DNA from: Batillaria attramentaria
Taxonomy: Eukaryota > Mollusca > Gastropoda > Batillariidae
Direction of reading: 5' to 3'
Assembly (NCBI GenBank): GCA_018292915.2
Contig: JACVVK020000386.1
Coordinates: 347,001 to 411,000, forward strand
DNA: 64,000 nt
Part shown: positions 1 through 27,729 of the stretch, one piece after another
How the letters are laid out: every line of letters starts with the position of its first letter
How positions within the stretch are numbered: position 1 is the stretch's first letter
Translations under genes and position numbers: made by a program
Notes under the pieces: generated by a model
Databases searched by the model: none
What the model was told of the DNA's origin: nothing
The model's input: only the letters and a program-made list of their open reading frames with translations

Positions 1-404
1 GTCAGAAATGTCGTAGTCTCGCATACATCTGAAAGTGCCACTGTTTCCTATCTCTCTATATACGTCTCTGACTGAACAAACAGACGCCAAAACTCAAGTT
101 AAAAGGCTCTGCCAGTAAAGCCACCTAGGACAGCTTTGGGTCATTGCAGTTCTCATTCGCACAGCCACCAGTCATTAGTGTACTGCATTCAGATCTTGAC
201 TTATCACTTGGACAACACACTGCAACAGTATACAGGAATGAATTTGTATTTCCTGGTAGATATGACTGTTACAAGTGCTGGGATCTGCTAGATCTTGGGA
301 TCACTTTTCCCAACCAAGCACGGTTCTCTCCCTTGCACCGTCCACACAAATATTCGTCACCAAGTTTGACACGTGCAACAAAGTTATAAAACATTTATAA
401 CAAC
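1..404. other. No recognisable gene (left edge)
   Basis: No exon, repeat family or RNA gene is recognised here. Because the minus-strand RWD-domain exon at 405-503 ends in a plausible donor just to the right, this stretch is probably the next intron of that gene. Confidence 0.4.
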
Positions 405-805
405 CTCAATTTCATACAGTCCGCGTCCATCTTTATCAGGCTCACTGAGCACCTGAATGCGTTCTTCGTCACTGCCTTCATATATAGACTGCAATGCCAG
501 AACCTAGGAAAGACAGATAAGCAAGATCTACATACATGTGGTTAACATCTATTGCTGATACTGTAATTTCATAAGGTCTGTATCCTGCTAGAATCAGACC
601 GAAGGTACAGTACATGTCTTGGTGGAAAAAAAAAATTGATGGTAAGCATAAAAGAACAATGCATGACAATCATAACTGATTATGAATGTTCACAAACTTC
701 ATCTCGCTGCTCTTGTAAGTTGATGTCATCCACACTGGCTGTCCAGTCAATCTTGTCAGTACTGTCGTAGGTAGCCACAGTTGACATCACTTCACAGTGC
801 GTCAT
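405..805 (-). CDS. RWD-domain protein, N-terminal exons (partial)
   Basis: Two minus-strand exons join in frame: 805-698 (or a start at 787) and 503-405. The first ends GAA before a GTTTGT donor and the second begins after TTTCCTAG. The joined peptide contains QRDEVLALQSIYEGSDEER, the typical opening helix of an RWD domain (pattern E-x-x-x-L-x-S-I-Y) as found in GCN2, RWDD proteins and RNF14. RWD domains mediate protein or E2 contacts. A few residues later comes GLYEIEV, which reads like the first beta strand. The next exon lies outside the window, so the family member cannot be named; RNF14-like ubiquitin ligase and GCN2-like kinase are both possible. Two in-frame ATGs (805 and 787) are candidate starts. 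The gene is divergent from the zinc-finger gene that starts at 1777. Confidence 0.5.
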
Positions 806-1776
806 GATTTCCCATGTACTCCACGTATTATTTCTGAGACCCTGTCAAACACACAAGACTGGAGCTATTCTGGGTATTTACTTCCTTCGCAGGTAATCTT
901 GCATGAGAGAAAAACGGTGTTGAGCTTCCACAGATAAACCAACGAAGTTCCAAGCAAATGTATCAACTGATCAGTTAAGGACGACTGGGTCACTCTGGAT
1001 CGGTGAATCCATTAGACGCTAACTCTGCTATACACAAAAATGCACAAGATATATACTTGTACAAACGTGAAGTAGACACGTTCAATGACAACTTGCAACA
1101 GCGTCTTTCCTTTCTCTTACAAGTTTACTGGGTCAGTTTGCAGCAAGGTGATAGTGATGCAAAAGTGCATTCGTCCCAACACTGTAGACAACAAACAGCA
1201 CACCCCCCTACCTTGCGTCCGTAGCGACAGGGTGCCTCAGAAGTCTGCAGCACGAAACAAAGCCTACGGCATACCGTCCGTCCTGCGCACACCGATTACG
1301 GTGTGTTTTCCGTGATTTGTCAAGACCAAAACTTCATGTTCAATTGGGAGTTAGCCTATACATGCTTGTTCGTCTGTATTTCAAGGAACTGTGTAATCGC
1401 TCAGGGCTCCAATCCGTATTTTTTAGAGTGAAACTTTTTTGTGAGATATTGTTTAAAAAATCCCCCAAAATAATGTTTTTAAAAGCATTACACAGGAAAA
1501 AGTAATGAAAAAATAATATTTACGAAATATGCGTTATTCTCTTTCGTGCAACAGCATTTATTCCGCATTTTTATTCTTCCAACTTTTTAATTTGTTTCGC
1601 GGGAACCACGGGAAATTTCAAGAAGTAAACTTGAGTTTCAGCGTACGTAGCAGTAAGCACGTGGGGTATCGTGAGCAGAGGTTATCGTACCACACATCGC
1701 TTCATCTGAGACGATCGTCGGAAATTTCTCCATACATTTTAATTGCTCCCAAATCATTTCGGTTATAAGTGTTACA
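806..1776. promoter_or_regulatory. Intergenic, probable divergent promoter region
   Basis: About 1 kb lies between two genes transcribed away from each other (the RWD-domain gene leftward, the ZNF451-like gene rightward). It should hold both promoters. No TATA box or named factor site stands out, and short open frames here have no recognisable similarity. Confidence 0.35.
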
Positions 1777-4700
1777 ATGTCAAGCGACGGTGCAGAGACG
1801 ACTGGCAGCGGCCGCACTTTCCTTGACTCAGTGTCAGCGGTCTTTGAGCAGAACCACAAAGAACGACAAAAGAGGGTGAGGTCTACATCATTACGCGACT
1901 TTAACTCTCAACAGCTCTTGCCTCTCGCGATACTTTTCTGGTATTTTTCTTGAAGTCATCTTTATGCATTGTGTTGTTTACCAATCCGGTCATGCTGATT
2001 GCTCTTTTATAATTATGACACTTGGGTTTGGCATACTTTAACTTATGCTTGAGGTAAGCATGGCGACTTTGACTTTGTTCCTAAAATTAGATTTTTCCAT
2101 ACAAAACACAAAAAATACAAAAGCTCAGAGAACAAAAATTCCATGATATGAACGTTGAAGTTGTTCATGACAAACTGTAATTTTCCATAAAAATACAACC
2201 TGTTCTGCAGCACATATATAGAATATAATTAAGACCTGTTATCAATGCCCAAATCAGATCACTTGAATACATGTATAAATTACTAAAATCCTCTAAAACA
2301 ATTTTTCACCATACATATATATACATAATATGAAATTTTGAGGCATTTGACCAGTGTTTACTTAGGCTCAGCTGTTGCTGACAAAACACTGTGTGGTACA
2401 TAATTTATGAACAGGTGAGATCAGATGTGTTCACGTCAATCACTAGAATGGAAATCCAGGAGACAGTTCCTATTTTCCTGAAAACAAGGATGTCACATAT
2501 CACTAAGTCTATCTGAGTCCTCAAGCGAACTCCGGCATAGTGGGCGCAAAACGGATATCGGTGAAGAGTAAACAGAGTTGCAAATTTCCAAGATGACGGA
2601 CGTGTCGCCGCAGTGTAGTTCTTTGCAGTGCTTCTAAATGATTTTCTGCATCACAAACTTTTCTCTTTTTTTTTCCGCATGTATGCCATAAACATTATTT
2701 TCATGAACTACATGCAAGAAAACAATTTTACAGGGAAATGTTTTATCACAGTCAGCTCTTGTTGTATGCATCGATCACGGGTGATCGAAATTCATCAAGG
2801 GAAAGAACTGGTAAGAGTTAAATGCCATGGATTTGGAGAGCACTTAGACCCTTTTACCAAGTCATGAAATGACAATGGACAGCTTGCAAACTTCAGTGAC
2901 GCATACAACGCATAGGAAACTGCAAAATTTTATTTTTGTGTACAGATCTCGGAGGTGTGCAGTTGATTCACAGATTGCTTGCTATTTGCTTTTGTAGATT
3001 GAAGCGCAACGTGTTCGGAGTGAGGTGGCTAGGGCGCACAGCCAATACCTGCAGCGTAATGTTGTGTCACCCATTGAGTTCCGTGCTGCGCATTCAACTG
3101 TGGCTGCTTGGACCAAAAAGAATGGTAATTGCACAAATGTAACATTCATCATTGGAAATAAAAGGTCATCTACTGCTGATCTAGAATTTGTATTGTTTCC
3201 AGCTGCAGTGAATTAGAATGATGGAGTCAAATTATTTTACAGTGAAATTATAGAGAAGTTTGCTGGTTATGGTTAACTTTCACTAATTTCAGTGTAAATT
3301 TGAGACACTGTAGACACACACACACACACACACACAGAGTTTCCCTATTAACATTTTGTTCCACAGTTGTGTTTTTCACGGCAGTGTTTGGCATGTGTAC
3401 ATTGTTGAAAGTGTGGGCAGAGAAATCTTTGCCCTGTTGTCAGTTAATTTAAAAACAGTTTAATACATTTCTGTTACAACTGCAAGAAAACACATTGTAA
3501 TTTACAGATGTGGTCAGCAAGGCGCTGAAGTCGAATGTGAAGCGTTTGCAACATGCAAGGCGTAACCTGTTTTCCCCTGCCGCAGCATCATCAGGGAGAG
3601 GACATCATGCACGCTCGTTCCTTTCACAGCCGATTTTCAGTATGGACCCTGCAGTCATAGAAGGACAGCCACTCCAGCACAGTAGCCGTATTGGACGTTC
3701 AGCGGTGTGTCCTGAGATATCCAGCACTGTTAGTGTTACCGCTACAAATGAGATTGAAGACTTTCACCACAAACATACTCAAGATGGGGAAGGTAGTTAT
3801 CACCCAGCTTTAACCCTTTCAGCCCTTGCTGGTTCCAGGCCTGACTGCTGTCCCTGTCCTGGGCACTTTTTAGCCTAGCCAGTCAGTCAGTTAAAAAAAC
3901 CAAAATCGCTCAAACCCATGTGTAAACCTGATCCGTACAAAGGAAAGGAAGTGCACAGCAGAGTAGTGCCCCTTGTTTCATGAATATTCAGTAGTCTGGC
4001 CAATGAGGAGCGAGTAGAAATTTTCACTAGCTCGCAGGTACATGTACCTGCGTAGGCATACGTGGCGGGTTCCTCGTGCAGGTACATGTACCTGCATAGG
4101 GCTGAATGAGTTAAATGAGAATGATTTGCCTCAGACTCAAACTTCTGCTGATAATAATTCTGGCTGTGTAGATTTCTCTTCTGTTGTGGACTTGACCCAT
4201 GCAGACATCGCCACTGCTGCTGACTTTTTATGTCATGCAGGGCGCGCCGCTGGAGGCCGCAGTGAAAGCACCCAGTCATCCGAGTCATTGAGCTCTTTTA
4301 GTACCACGGATATCTCCTGCACAACTATATCAGATTCTGAGGACAATGATGATACAGTATATCTCAGTGATGAAGAATCCGACGACGGTCCGTTCAGCTG
4401 CAGCGTCATCAACTGCTGGGCCACGTTCAGTAGAAAGGAGCATCTGACGTATCACATGGAGTGTAGCAACCACTCCCCTTGCAATCCCGCAGCCACGTTG
4501 CTAGACGGTCAGCTGGACTGTCCTCCTCAGTCCTTCATGTGTCCTTCCTGTGGTCTTCTGTGTCAGGTGTGGTCATGAGATTTTCATGTTACAGTACAAC
4601 TTCGTTTGGGCGACCACCCCTCTGGCCAGCCGAGAGTGGTCTTAAAAGAGAGGTGGTCACCCAAAAGAAGCTTCAGACAGTGAAGAAGTGCAACCCAGTA

Positions 4701-7656
4701 TCATTGTAACATTGGTCTGCACAGGCAGGTGGTCTCCCAAAGGGGTGGTCACCCAAAAGAGGTTCTACTGTATTGTGTGCATGTGTGTGGTGCTGGTAGT
4801 GATATGAAGTGCATGGCTCAGTGCTTTGAAAACGCAGGGGCTCAGAATTATTTCAGTATTTGCTGAGGAAGTGATCTGCATTGGACATCAGATTCAGACA
4901 CAGTCAGGGCTGAAAAATCATCCAACTTTTAGCGGATTTCTACTTTGGCTGCAAATTTTTCTTCCCACCCCCACCCCCCTAAAGTGTTTCCTCCTCTGAA
5001 GTCAGCGATCGTCAAATCGCTCGCCCGCTCGCTTTCGCTACCAAATTTACCGTCGGGCGAGTGAAAGCTCCGGTAGCGGTAGCCCGAATGGCAAGCAGGA
5101 ATTCTGAGATGAATCAGAACCTAGCAGCCACTCCGGCTTCCAGAATTTTTTTCGGGCTACTAGTTTTGTTCAGGGCGGTAGCCCGAATGGCTACCATGGT
5201 CCTGACACATTTGACGATCGCTGTGAAGTACTTAAAATCATGCCAGAATGCACCAAACTGTGCCAAGTTTAGGCTAAGTCTGAAACCTTTCTTTCAAAAA
5301 GTGTATTGTGCAAACTGCGTAGACTTTAACTAGTTTTTTGGTTTTTTTAACTTTGGGACACCCCTAGCATAACAACACATCTGCTTTGCAGATGTGTGCT
5401 CGTGGCTTCACCATGGCATCACTAGATGCCACACACTTTTCCCTCCTTTTGGATCATGAACCATTTCCAGCCCTGACGGTCCAACAATAAAGCCAGAATT
5501 TCCTCCTTTTTCCTATCGGTGTCCTCACCTGTGTGACCTCCCTGTATGCAAAACTTACAGAGGGGTCTCTTTTGGCTACAGATGTAGTACCACTGAAAAT
5601 AAATGAAAGTGAAAAAAAAACCTGCTGAATTTTGTAGTACATGTACTGTTTTGGTGAGTCGGATGAATCATTGAATGTCGAGGTCATGGTTGCCCCCTTT
5701 ATTCTGCAGGAGCGCTTGGCCTGCCAGGAGCACATGGTGATGTGTGACCACTTGCCGATGTTTTCTCCTCTGTCTGTGGTAGCCTTTGGCTGCCCGGAGT
5801 GCATGGCGCTGTTCCCTGATCAGGTGACGTGTGACGAGCACATGTCCAGCCAGAAACACCAGCAGGCTGCGCTTCTTTTCAAAGGTAATCATTTTTTCAC
5901 TGCAGCCTTTCTTCAGTAACACTGTTACAGGCGTTGCAGACTGAATTAATTAAGCAGTATCAGATTAGAGATAGCGTTGCTAGGATCTTTTTTGTCTTTC
6001 ACACTAATCACAGATTTTTTTTTCCTTGCACTTGCTGCAGATGACTGCCATGATTCTGCGGCACCAGTTCCTGTGCCAAAGTCGTTTGCTGAGGAACTGA
6101 TCCAGCGGTGTACGGCAGAACCCAGCACGGTGCAGTGTATCGACTGCGACACTGACATCAGCACTGACATGAAGTGGCAGCAACATCAGCAAGACTACGG
6201 CCAGCAGCATACATTTGTGGCTCACTCAGCTACTACCCCAGTAATTTTTTAATTTTATTCATGTATGTATGTATTTATTTTTTGTGTGTACATGTAGTAG
6301 CTCTTGTCAAAATTTCAGGTTGCCCTGAAAGGTGAGGTGCCCACCTACCTCAGTACCTGTTTCCAGAATTTAGGGAAATTTTTGTGTCAATCATATGGTG
6401 CAACAGTGTTCCAATTTTACAGTTTTGACAAGGGAATGCGATCAAAACAATCTGTGAGTATAAAAATGGTAGGCTTGCGTAGTAGTGGCTTGAGGTGGCT
6501 CCTACTGGTGTGCAGTGGCTTGCTCTTTTCAACCAGTCTTGTCATGTAGCAGGGCTCCCTAAAAGCCACAGACCTAAAGGGTCCACTGACCCCCAGTTCA
6601 AAATTTTAGGGGGTCTTTGTACCTCCACTTTCAATTTTTAAAGGGTCAGAATCATTTCTCAAGTTTTTAGTGCATGGAATTATGAATTCAGTAAATACTG
6701 CTGAACAGATTGTGTGTGTGTGTGTGTGCAAAACTGAATTTTATCAACTTCAAATCATATAATTAAATGAAGTGGGTATGATTCAGTTTTGAAAGTTGGA
6801 AACTCTGACTTTTTGCCGCTGCTCTCTGCCGACTCTGATGCGACGTCTGAATCGTAGCTATGCGACGCCGAAGTGCACCCGCTGCCGGGCGAGGGCTCGA
6901 GCCCCTCCACAACTTTTCCACTGACGAAAAAGTCCATAGTCTTTTGAACTTTTAACTTTTTTCGGTGGCATGATTCGTCACAGAGAAAGCGAATCCGATG
7001 GGTAACAAGAGCACTGACTCTAAAATCTTTCGTCCATAGTTTCGAGCGCAGAAGCGGAAAAAGATGGGGCACGTTCACTACGCGAGAGTGGCTGTAGTAG
7101 CCGCCGATCTGCAGCAGTAGACAGTTAACGCCTGCGAGCGTTAAACAGAACCAAAAACAGAACCGAACTGAACGCGGCCAAGGCAAGGGAGAACACTCAC
7201 TCGATCACAACAAGCCTATAGGCGTACGCACGGTAGTGCAGAGGTAGTGCGTCAAGCTAAGCACAGATCGCGTTCATAATGCTTCAACGTACCCCCTCGA
7301 ATTTTTTTTAGTACGTAAATTTTTACTTCAGTGCGTAAATTACGCACAGACGCACAGTTTAGGGGGCCCTGTGTAGCAAGCAGGGAGTGGTTGGGCTTGA
7401 GTTAGGAAGACTTATTATATATATACTCATCGTTTACTGCTGATTGTTTCAGGTGGACATAGTGTTCAAGTTCCTGGCAGACAAAATGTGTGCCGTTTGC
7501 ACCCAGGTGCTCTACCTCTCTCCCGGAGCGACGGGCAAACACCGCTGTGCTGAGGGCTTGACTGGATCTGCAACTGACATGCATGTGGATACATTTGCTG
7601 AATTTGTGCGGCGCTGCTCCATTTCCTCTCCTGAAGTCTCAAATGATAAAGCATGA
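1777..7656 (+). CDS. ZNF451-like C2H2 zinc-finger protein, short form
   Basis: Seven exons close in phase to 518 codons: 1777-1875, 2998-3124, 3508-3792, 4100-4566, 5710-5884, 6041-6240, 7453-7656. The product resembles the N-terminal third of vertebrate ZNF451 (a SUMO E3/E4 ligase) in domain order. A basic helical segment with the EVARAHSQYL region is followed by an acidic Ser-rich linker and then C2H2 fingers. Finger 1 has Cys271, Cys276, His289, His295, followed by the telling NHSPCNPAATL. Later CxxC pairs lie in CPECMALF and CIDCDTD, and the last finger has CAVC. Two hydrophobic-acidic stretches before finger 1, VVDLTHAD (199-206) and TVYLSDEESDD (256-266), look like SUMO-interaction motifs. 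The product stops after about four fingers, whereas human ZNF451 has over 1000 residues, so this is a short paralogue or one isoform. A role in nuclear SUMO biology is inferred. Confidence 0.72.
3810..4114. mobile_element. TTAA-flanked TIR element (piggyBac-like MITE)
   Basis: The left end reads TTAACCCTTTCAGCCC and the right end GGGCTGAATGAGTTAA. These are inverted repeats with two mismatches, each ending in TTAA, the classic piggyBac target duplication. The 305 bp body has no coding capacity. It holds two copies of the perfect palindrome CAGGTACATGTACCTG (near 4037 and 4080). The right end overlaps the acceptor and first codons of ZNF451-like exon 4, which begins at 4100. Confidence 0.68.
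4590..4772. mobile_element. pogo/Tc1-like MITE flanked by TA
   Basis: The terminal inverted repeats begin CAGTACAACTTCGTTTGGG on the left and, as reverse complement of the right end, CAGTAGAACCTCTTTTGGG. Both continue into GACCACC and are flanked by TA. The start CAGTAGAACCTC is typical of pogo/Tigger-type termini. Length is about 180 bp, with no coding capacity. It lies 24 bp past the donor of ZNF451-like exon 4. Confidence 0.65.
5003..5223. mobile_element. hAT-like MITE, family A (221 bp)
   Basis: The ends are CAGCGATCGTCAAAT and its reverse complement, flanked by the exact 6 bp duplication TGAAGT (4997-5002 and 5224-5229). Subterminal copies of CGGTAGCCCGAATGGC occur near both ends. The same ends and subterminal blocks bound the longer copy at 35359-36227, so this is an internally deleted derivative. 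It lies in intron 4 of the ZNF451-like gene. Confidence 0.75.
6550..7371 (-). mobile_element. hAT-like element with decayed coding remnant
   Basis: The termini are CAGGGCTCCCTAAA and (right end, reverse complement) CAGGGCCCCCTAAA, flanked by the exact 5 bp duplication TGTAG (6545-6549, 7372-7376). On the minus strand an open stretch (7186-6755) includes KLKVQKTMDFFVSG, which resembles the basic N-terminus common in hAT-type proteins. No transposase catalytic region is left. It lies in intron 6 of the ZNF451-like gene. Confidence 0.62.
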
Positions 7657-9499
7657 ATATTTCTAAGTATTTTGGGGTTGGTTTGTTTGGGGTTGTTTTT
7701 TTTTTGTTTTGGCCTGGGGCTTTTTTGTGGTAAATTAAAAAGGACTGTGATTGCATCAAGCCTTTAGAGCGTGTTACAGTTATATCTACTTATTTCTCAG
7801 ATTTTGCAAGCATCATTCAAGTACTCTTCATTTTGATTCATTATTGGACAGGTAAATGATAATAATACTTTATTTATCCCTCGTGGGGAAATTAAATGTC
7901 TGCTCAAAAAGTAATGGTGACAGTACAATGTACAGTATTACAATTCTACACACACACACACACACACACTCTTTCTCGCCCATTCCTTCACTCCTTATTC
8001 AGACTAACTGTTCGCATCAAAGTAGGCATACCTGCAAGGACAGACCAGAGCTGTAATATACATACATGTGTAAAAAGTTATCCAACTCCCAAGTAAAATG
8101 AGTACCGATAAAATTCCAACTACAACTACAGTGCTCATTATAATTAATGATACAACCAGCAACAGTACTGAGAACAGCCGCCACTCACGCATATTTCACA
8201 CCTACGCTCGATGTGAGTTGAGGATTGCACTTTTGGAGGTTTCCATGCTACCAATGTGGGATTAGGGATTGAGGTACTTGTTGACATACAACACTGCAGT
8301 TGCTTGTAACCTGCATCACCAGCCGCCCGTAACAACGACTGTGTCAACTAAATTAATCGGCATAAAACATGATCCGTTGAGGTTAAGCACAGAAGTCAGT
8401 TGAATTTTAGTTAAGAAACACACAGTGTCCTTTGTATATATATGCAGTCTTGTCAGTTTCAATAAATGTGTTTTTTTTCCAAATATCTTGTCTTCTGACA
8501 GTGAATGGACTGAGTGTGTGCATTTTGTTTTTTGTGTGTGTGTGGAAAGTCGGCCTAAAAGATAACTACTGATGACACAAGTTCTTGGGTTGCCACATTT
8601 TATCTTACTGGCCTCTATCGAAACTGTCACAAGAATATATCACACAGCTTTGAACTGACCCATGAATATCCACATGTGCAAAGTTTCATTCAACTTTTTG
8701 ACCCCATCTGTTTCAGTTTTTCCGTTTTTATCTCGGTAAAATTTGTATTTAAACTCTGCAAGTACTGGCTTGAAATCGGCTTATCATTCTGCTGTAGTAA
8801 AGCTTTACTCATATCCCTGATTTATCTATGTCGGACACTGGCTCCCACATCACAATGTGGGTCATGTGTGCATAGGTTTTCATCACTTGGCCCTGTAGCT
8901 TGCCTATCAGCTGGTGGCCGCGACCTGAACCAAAGATAGCACGTGCGAGTGAATGGCGAGGTTGGACAGGAAAACGTTCATTTTCGACAATTTTAAAATC
9001 GTAGCTCCCCATCAAAAAAAAGAATTTCACCGTGCCCCAACGTTGAACTTAGGATGCACATTGCACGTAAACTTAATTTTTGGCACAAACACTAGCATTT
9101 TGCAACAACACTGGAACGTTCTCTTACGGGCTTTGTGTGTTCCATTTTGGCTTCCGCTGTTGCATATTCATGAGAATCCACATATGGGGCGGAAGCCCAT
9201 CCTTGGACTACCAAAAGGGGACAGGGTCAATGAATAATTCATGAGAATCCGTAGAAGGCGGGTCTTACCATCCTTGGACTACCAAAAGGGGCGCTGGCCC
9301 CCAGGACCCCTGCCATTGGCTGAGGACTGAACAAAACAAGAGCGTAGCGTTGTCAAGGCCGTTTTCGTTCGCAGCGCTGGGTAAAGCGCGCGCTCACCCG
9401 CAGGGAAGGCCTGTCTTCTTCCGAACTACCGATCATCAACGCGGTTTAGGGAGGCCATTTCTATTCACTGTTCACTGATTCCAGCAGCAGAGGTACGCC
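7657..9499. other. Intergenic: ZNF451-like 3' region and GLDC promoter
   Basis: It contains the 3' flank of the ZNF451-like gene, a short CA repeat at 7951-7970 and a repeat tail at 7855-7895 (AATAATACTTTATTTATCCC followed by a CCTCG/GGGGAAATT block) typical of LINE or SINE 3' ends read on the minus strand. A duplicated 55 bp block lies 200-330 bp upstream of the GLDC start codon. No gene is recognised. Confidence 0.5.
9166..9291 (+). repeat. Direct duplication upstream of GLDC
   Basis: Two 55 bp copies, 9166-9220 and 9237-9291, both start ATTCATGAGAATCC and both end with CCATCCTTGGACTACC and AAAAGGGG. The middles differ. They sit 209-334 bp upstream of the GLDC ATG and may be promoter elements; that role is not shown by sequence alone. 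Confidence 0.75.
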
Positions 9500-27064
<17,565 letters not shown>

Positions 27065-27690
27065 ACACACTGGATGTGAACACTTCCAGCTGGATTTGCT
27101 TGATAGACACATGGCACTTGGACTTTTCAGTACTTATTTCTGGTCGGCTTCTGTGCAAAAAAAGACGTGCTTGGCTGTTACGGAAAGTCATTCTGCTGAC
27201 TCGAATGTTAGCAAGGGCTTTGTTTTGTATCTGGGAACTGAAAGAAACTGTTGGAGATCTGAAGAATTTTTTGTTTTCTGAACCACAGCCTTACACATAA
27301 CTCTGTTTTGTTTGAATGTTTTCACATTTCAAGTGTTTACTTGTGAATCTGTGTATGTAAGGTTTAATTGTAATGTGCTTGTTTCCTGATGAGATTCCAG
27401 AGCCAGCGTTAAAGACTGATTAAAAATAGGTACATGTACATGTATTAAAATCTCACATGTAAACTGATTTGTTTTTTGCATTTAAGTGCTAAACCCTTTG
27501 ATTTCTTTGCATTATTTGCATTCTGAGGCCAGATGCATTAGTGCCAATTAAGAAAAAAAAAAAGAAAAAAAGGAAATTTGTGGCCATTTTGTCAAGTGCT
27601 CAGTTTTACTGCATTGGATGTTTGAATAAGTTTGTGAAGTCAGATTTCTGCTTGCTTTTGTGTGTGTGTGTGTGTGTGTGTGTGGTGTGT

Positions 27691-27729
<39 letters not shown>

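Noticed and set aside
405..805. Naming the RWD gene RNF14 or GCN2 (EIF2AK4)
   Set aside because: Only the first RWD helix and one strand are visible, which is not enough to choose between families.
6319..6331. Small extra exon of the ZNF451-like gene (AG/GTTGCCCTGAAAG/GT)
   Set aside because: Its 13 bp would shift the frame; joining 6240 directly to 7453 keeps it and aligns better with ZNF451.
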